From Batkoa obscura (lineage: Eukaryota; Entomophthoromycota; Entomophthoromycetes; Entomophthorales; Batkoaceae), in assembly GCA_030770535.1 (NCBI GenBank), contig JASVEC010000022.1:372001-436000 (forward strand): a DNA stretch of 64,000 bases. The letters are read 5' to 3'. Below, in pieces: positions 59,757 through 64,000 of the stretch (positions are counted from its first letter, which is position 1; each line of letters begins with the position of its first letter). The notes beneath the pieces are model-generated. The model was not told the origin of the DNA. It searched no databases and was given only the letters and a program-made list of their open reading frames with translations. Both the position numbers and the translations under genes were made by a program.

Positions 59757-62251
59757 TTAGGGATTAAAGCTCCCTGCCGCCAAAATAAGATTACGAGGGG
59801 TACATTTAAGATGAAGAATGCTAGTCCTCTTAGTTTTAAATACTTTAATGGGATGACTTGGTTTGCTAGTAGTATCTGCGATTGCAGGTTGAGAGAGTGG
59901 AGGCACTGGATTATTGGTAGGTACTTGTACATCCCAAATTCGAATCTTGTAATCATTCCCTCCTGAGATAAGGGACTCATCAGAATACGAAAAGGTAAGG
60001 CTGTACGTTGTACCTAACTCTTGGGGATCCTCAAAGGTATGTGTTAAACGTCCAGTAAGAATATCCCAAACTAATATATAACCATCGGAGCCAGCAGTGG
60101 CCAAGAGCTTACCATTGTTGCTTATAGCTATACGATCAATACTTGAGGTATGACCGGTGAATACACGTACGCAGGAGCCAGTAGAGATATCCCAAAGTCT
60201 GGCTGTTTTATCTGTAGAACCAGTTGCAACGTATCTGCCATTTGGATGGAATTTGACACACTAAAACTTATTAACTATTATTACTTTTTGTTACTTATAG
60301 TATTACATCAACGTCGGATATATGGCCAGTAAAAATACGGAGTGGGGAGGTATGTTCAGTACTCCAAAGCCTAGCAGTACGATCGTGAGAAGCGGTAACA
60401 AAGTAAGTACCATTAGGACTGAAATCGACATCCCAGATTGGATAATTGTGACCACGATAACATGCAAGGCATATGAAGGTTAATGTATTCCATAACCTCA
60501 CTAAACAATTAAAATTTAAGTTTTTGCATGGTATATAAATTACCAGTTCCATCTTCGGAACAAGAAATTAAATATCTTGAGCAGGGACTAAAGCTTATAC
60601 CATAAACTGGGCCAGAATGACCAATCAACAACTTAAATTCGCTGCCACTTTTTTCTCTGTTTATATCCAAGCTTGATTCTAATCATGAAATAAATTACTC
60701 ATTTAATGTCATTTCAATATAAATACCTTCATTAACCATGGTAGCATTAAAGGTTGCTTTTAGATTACGAAGTTTTTCACCTTTTAAGGACCAAAGTTTA
60801 ATATAAGAATCGTGCATAGCAGTTGCCATAAAATGAAGGTTATTTGAAATTGTAATATTATTAGCTCTAAACAGTTAAGAAATATACATATTTAATTAAG
60901 AAATGAATTACCCTTCGTTAGAGTTATGTAAAGTATAAAAGCAAATAGAAGCGGTAACTTTACCGTCATCCACTATTTTGGCTTGCTTGGTGATATCTTT
61001 GATTTCTTGGATTGTTCTTAATACATCCACTCCCTTACTAAAGAAAATATTATTAAAAGTTTTAATGGTTAATTCTTATGATTACGCTGGTGGCAATGGA
61101 AACTCATCACGGCTATAGCCATCATTAAATCTTTTGGTTGATATCTCGCGATATTGTTCCAATAAAGATGGAAAAGGCGAAGCATCAGATTTACTCTGTT
61201 AAAAAAATTAAAAAAATCTCAAATAAATAGATAAAAATACCAATTTTCTTTTTTTTAGATTGTCTTCATCTTTTAAAAGTTGTTCTACATCATTCTTGAA
61301 CTCTTGAGTAGGGGCAGGTAGCCCAAGGCTCAATTTCTTTCCATTATATGCCCCTAATTGTATATTGGTATGTCCTGTTAAGCCAATAATAGGGTCGGCC
61401 AATTCTCCATTACCAGGTATAGCAGCGATTGCTTTGAAAATGATTAATTTATAATAAAGAAATATTGTTATTTACTGATTATGCTTAAATAATCGTTAAT
61501 CAACCTCAAAATAGTAATCATTTCATTCTCTTGTATATAAGCGATTAAAAGATCAAAGCCAACTTTTGATATTCTTAAACCATACTTGTTTTCCCTATAT
61601 AACTTTGCTAAAGTGCTTTCTTTAACCTGCTCTGGGGTTTTGATACTGATTAATGCCTTTAGATCATCAGAGTGGAAAGGTTGGTGCTCCTCATTATTTT
61701 GGTTATAAAAATTAAATGCTATTTTTTAAAAATCATAGAAATAAACTAATTTTATAAATTTACCTTTTTCATAGTAACTTTTTGATACCAAATCCAAGTA
61801 GCTATGAATAAATAAAGGGTAAAGAAAAGCATTAAGTTCAGGCTAAGAGAAATTAGAAAAATTTGTGAAAATGAAATTCAGCTACCTTGTATAATTCCAA
61901 TGATTCTTGAATCCAACTTCTTAATCCTTTATAATTTGAAAAATAAGCGTCAGGGTCAAACTTTAATCCATTATTAGCATAAAAGTCAGCGACTGAAGAT
62001 CCGCTTCCATTTATTTTAGGCCTACCGCTTTCTATTCCACTTTCCTCTCTGAATGTTTGTAATGTTGAGTTATACCCCCTAGCCCTAAGAAACTCAAAGA
62101 TGATCTTTTCTAAGCTTTGTGCTTGTGTCAAAGGCTGCGCCTGAACCTGAATTTTACCGTTTGTTTCCCCACCGGAGTTTGTGCCATCCAGCTTATTGCT
62201 TTCTCTACTTGAGGCGTTATTAACCATATTCGTTTGGTTATTCGGCTCCAT
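59757..62251 (-). CDS. TAF5: TFIID subunit TAF5 (WD40)
   Basis: A minus-strand, multi-exon gene from ATG at 62251 (MEPNNQTNMVNNASSRESNK) to a stop at 59757-59759 (AAGSFNP). An N-terminal LisH-like helix pair (LEKIIFEFLRARGYNSTLQT) is followed by the TAF5 NTD2 domain, visible as NYKGLRSWIQESLELYK and PELNAFLYPLFIHSYLDLVS. The C-terminal half is a WD40 propeller: GHNYPIWDVDFSPNGTYFVT, SHDRTARLWSTEHTSPLRIF, TGHISDVD, and ATAGSDGYILVWDILTGRLT. Role: scaffold subunit of TFIID (and, in yeast, of SAGA), nuclear. It converges on SEC7, with ~285 bp between stops. Exon borders in the middle are approximate. Estimated ~700 residues. Confidence 0.9.
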
Positions 62252-63467
62252 CTTAATTCAAAAAATATTTTAAAAAGCCCCAGGCTAGTAAAAGAGATGT
62301 TTGACCTAGATGAGTAAATAAATGAACGCTAATTGGCTGCTTTTTGATTGGGAGAAGATTTAACTATTTGATTTAATACTGCTACATGGTAGATTTTGAA
62401 ATAATAGTATACAATACTATTATTTATAAAACACTATTTTCAATAAATAGAAAGATAAAGCGATTGATTATGAAGTAATTTGAGCATTTTTGTAGAGTGT
62501 TAATATTATTTAGCTTTGCCTGGAGGCTTTCAAGATAGTAGTTTTTTTGAAAATATCAATTTACAGTGGCACTTGTATTGCATAATAAGGGATGAGAGAA
62601 CAAAATAATTAATGAGGCAGTTAGAGTATGTGTAACTAAAATAGTGAATTTTTAAAAACCATCACTGATAGCGAACACATGATTGACTCTTTGATTGCTA
62701 TCTTTTATGTTCAAGTAAACAGGCAATCAACATAACCAAAATTATATACTAAGTTGAAAAATTAGCTACAAAAAATTTATCAAAAAAGTAAAAAAACAGC
62801 TTTTAAACGTGAAAAGCTAAGGCATTAAATTATTTACATGTTAAAGATTAAGATTAAGATTAAAACTTTATTAGTATTGTTATTATATTAAGGCACAGTA
62901 GTTTTAGATAGACGTGATCCTATCTTCACTCTTTTTTGGTATCTTTGCTATGATTATGTTGCTTTATTGTAATTATTTTGTATTAATATTTATTAATATA
63001 ATAGTTTTTTTAAAAACGATGATTCTAATTAAAAATTGGAGGGTTATTGTCTACAACAGTCAATATTTCTTATGACTTAAATATTTTTACAAATCTTCCT
63101 TACTGTAGCAACTCTATACTCTTAAAACAATTTTGAAGTTCCTAAAAAATAAGGGAGTTATGAGAAGCCCTGTTATGAAACTTTATGCTATTTTACGTAT
63201 CCTGGTTTTATTAAATACTTCCTTAATCTTTTATACAATTTTGAAAAACCACCAGCTTGAACTTTTTGTCTAAACAAAACAAATTTGAATGCTATTATTT
63301 TTAGATTGTGGATTTCCTGCCCAAAAAGCAGCCCACTCTGATTAATTCACTGAAATTAATTTATACTTTTTAAGAATAAAAATCAACAAGATCAACTTGA
63401 CAAAAATAAAGTGCAGCATGCTCAAAACTTATATAACTAAAAAAGAAGCTTTATTGTTCAACTAAAA
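62252..63467. other. Intergenic, nothing recognised
   Basis: 1.2 kb containing the divergent promoters of TAF5 and the GDSL-like gene. TTATATAA at about 63429 may be the TATA box of the latter. Confidence 0.5.
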
Positions 63468-64000
63468 ATGAAGGGACTATTTTCATCTACCTTATTAATA
63501 GCTGGTCTATTAGGACTCTTACCAACTGCTTATTGCGTCAAGTATAAGAATATCATAGCATTTGGAGACGGCTTTTCAGATTTTGGGAACTATTTTGAAA
63601 ATAATGGTCGCCAAGATCCAGACCCAAAATTTTATTTTAAAGGTAGAACTTCGAATGGACCATTATGGATTGAATATTTAACTAAAGCTTTGGGAAGTCC
63701 AAAGTTGAAGTCATTTGCTTATCACTTAGCTACATGTAATGGAAAAGGTAGCTTTATGCAAATTTTTTTTTTATATTAATATCTTTTCAGGAAGCTACGT
63801 TAATAAAGCACCTGGAGCTAACAGTCAAGTAAACGTACTGTTTAAAAAATATTACGAAGAAAATAAGGAAAGATTGGATAAAGAAAAGAACGATTCATTA
63901 TTATGCTATACTTTTACTGGGTCAGAATATTTTTTAGATGACATAGGTGCAGAAGAAGTGGTAAAGGAACTGGAGACCCATTTAAAAGAAGCTCTTAGAC
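63468..64000 (+). CDS. Secreted GDSL/SGNH-like protein lacking catalytic residues (3' end outside window)
   Basis: ATG at 63468; signal peptide MKGLFSSTLLIAGLLGLLPT then AYC. Block I reads IIAFGDGFSDFGNYFENNGR: the family has F-G-D-S-x-S-D, and the nucleophile Ser is here Gly. Then GRTSNGPLWIEYLTKALG is typical of fungal GDSL lipases and thermolabile-haemolysin-like esterases. An intron of about 42 bp (63749-63790) joins NGKG to SYVNKAPGANSQVNVLFKKY. Block III, normally G-x-N-D, appears as YTFTGSEYFLDD, so the oxyanion Asn is also missing. Both changes predict a non-catalytic, secreted SGNH fold, perhaps a binding protein. The C-terminal Asp-His pair is beyond the window. Confidence 0.75.

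Overview
This 64 kb window is nuclear DNA of a very AT-rich, intron-rich fungus. Typical genes carry many 45-65 bp introns with GTAAGT-like donors and TAG acceptors, and intergenic DNA is close to poly-A/T. Genes read with the standard code (serine palmitoyltransferase ends in TGA). Trypsin-like proteases beside 7-transmembrane receptors and a typical fungal housekeeping set suggest an early-diverging zoopagomycete, perhaps a Conidiobolus-like entomophthoralean; this placement is inference. No rRNA, tRNA or CRISPR array was found.

Layout. 1-25.6 kb is mostly housekeeping: the 3' part of a TMEM115-like Golgi protein; a PPR protein divergent from mitochondrial ribosomal protein uS4m; an RraA-like aldolase; a KH-domain RNA-binding protein with a poly-Asn tract; an alpha/beta hydrolase; an importin-13/Kap122-like karyopherin; the replication licensing factor CDT1; cytosolic acetoacetyl-CoA thiolase; and LCB1. 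A broken member of a secreted Cys-rich family lies between the last two.

25.7-53 kb is the accessory part: a trypsin-like protease, a dead siderophore-transporter gene, two intact copies of the secreted Cys-rich family, a 2.7 kb DNA transposon with perfect 22-bp terminal inverted repeats and a CATAT target duplication, many ~105-bp MITE copies whose ends resemble that transposon, a second protease with an in-frame TGA, a beta-lactamase-like hydrolase, two intronless 7TM receptors, a dead kelch membrane-protein gene, the Atp23 metalloprotease and a coiled-coil gene that may be dynactin p24.

53-64 kb returns to housekeeping: a long SEC7/BIG ARF-GEF converging on TAF5, then the start of a secreted GDSL-like protein that appears to lack catalytic residues.

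The most notable signals are the transposon/MITE family, a ~140-bp microinversion that scrambled two neighbouring repeats, patchy sequence homogenisation among the secreted paralogues, and probable inactivation or recoding in two secreted enzymes.
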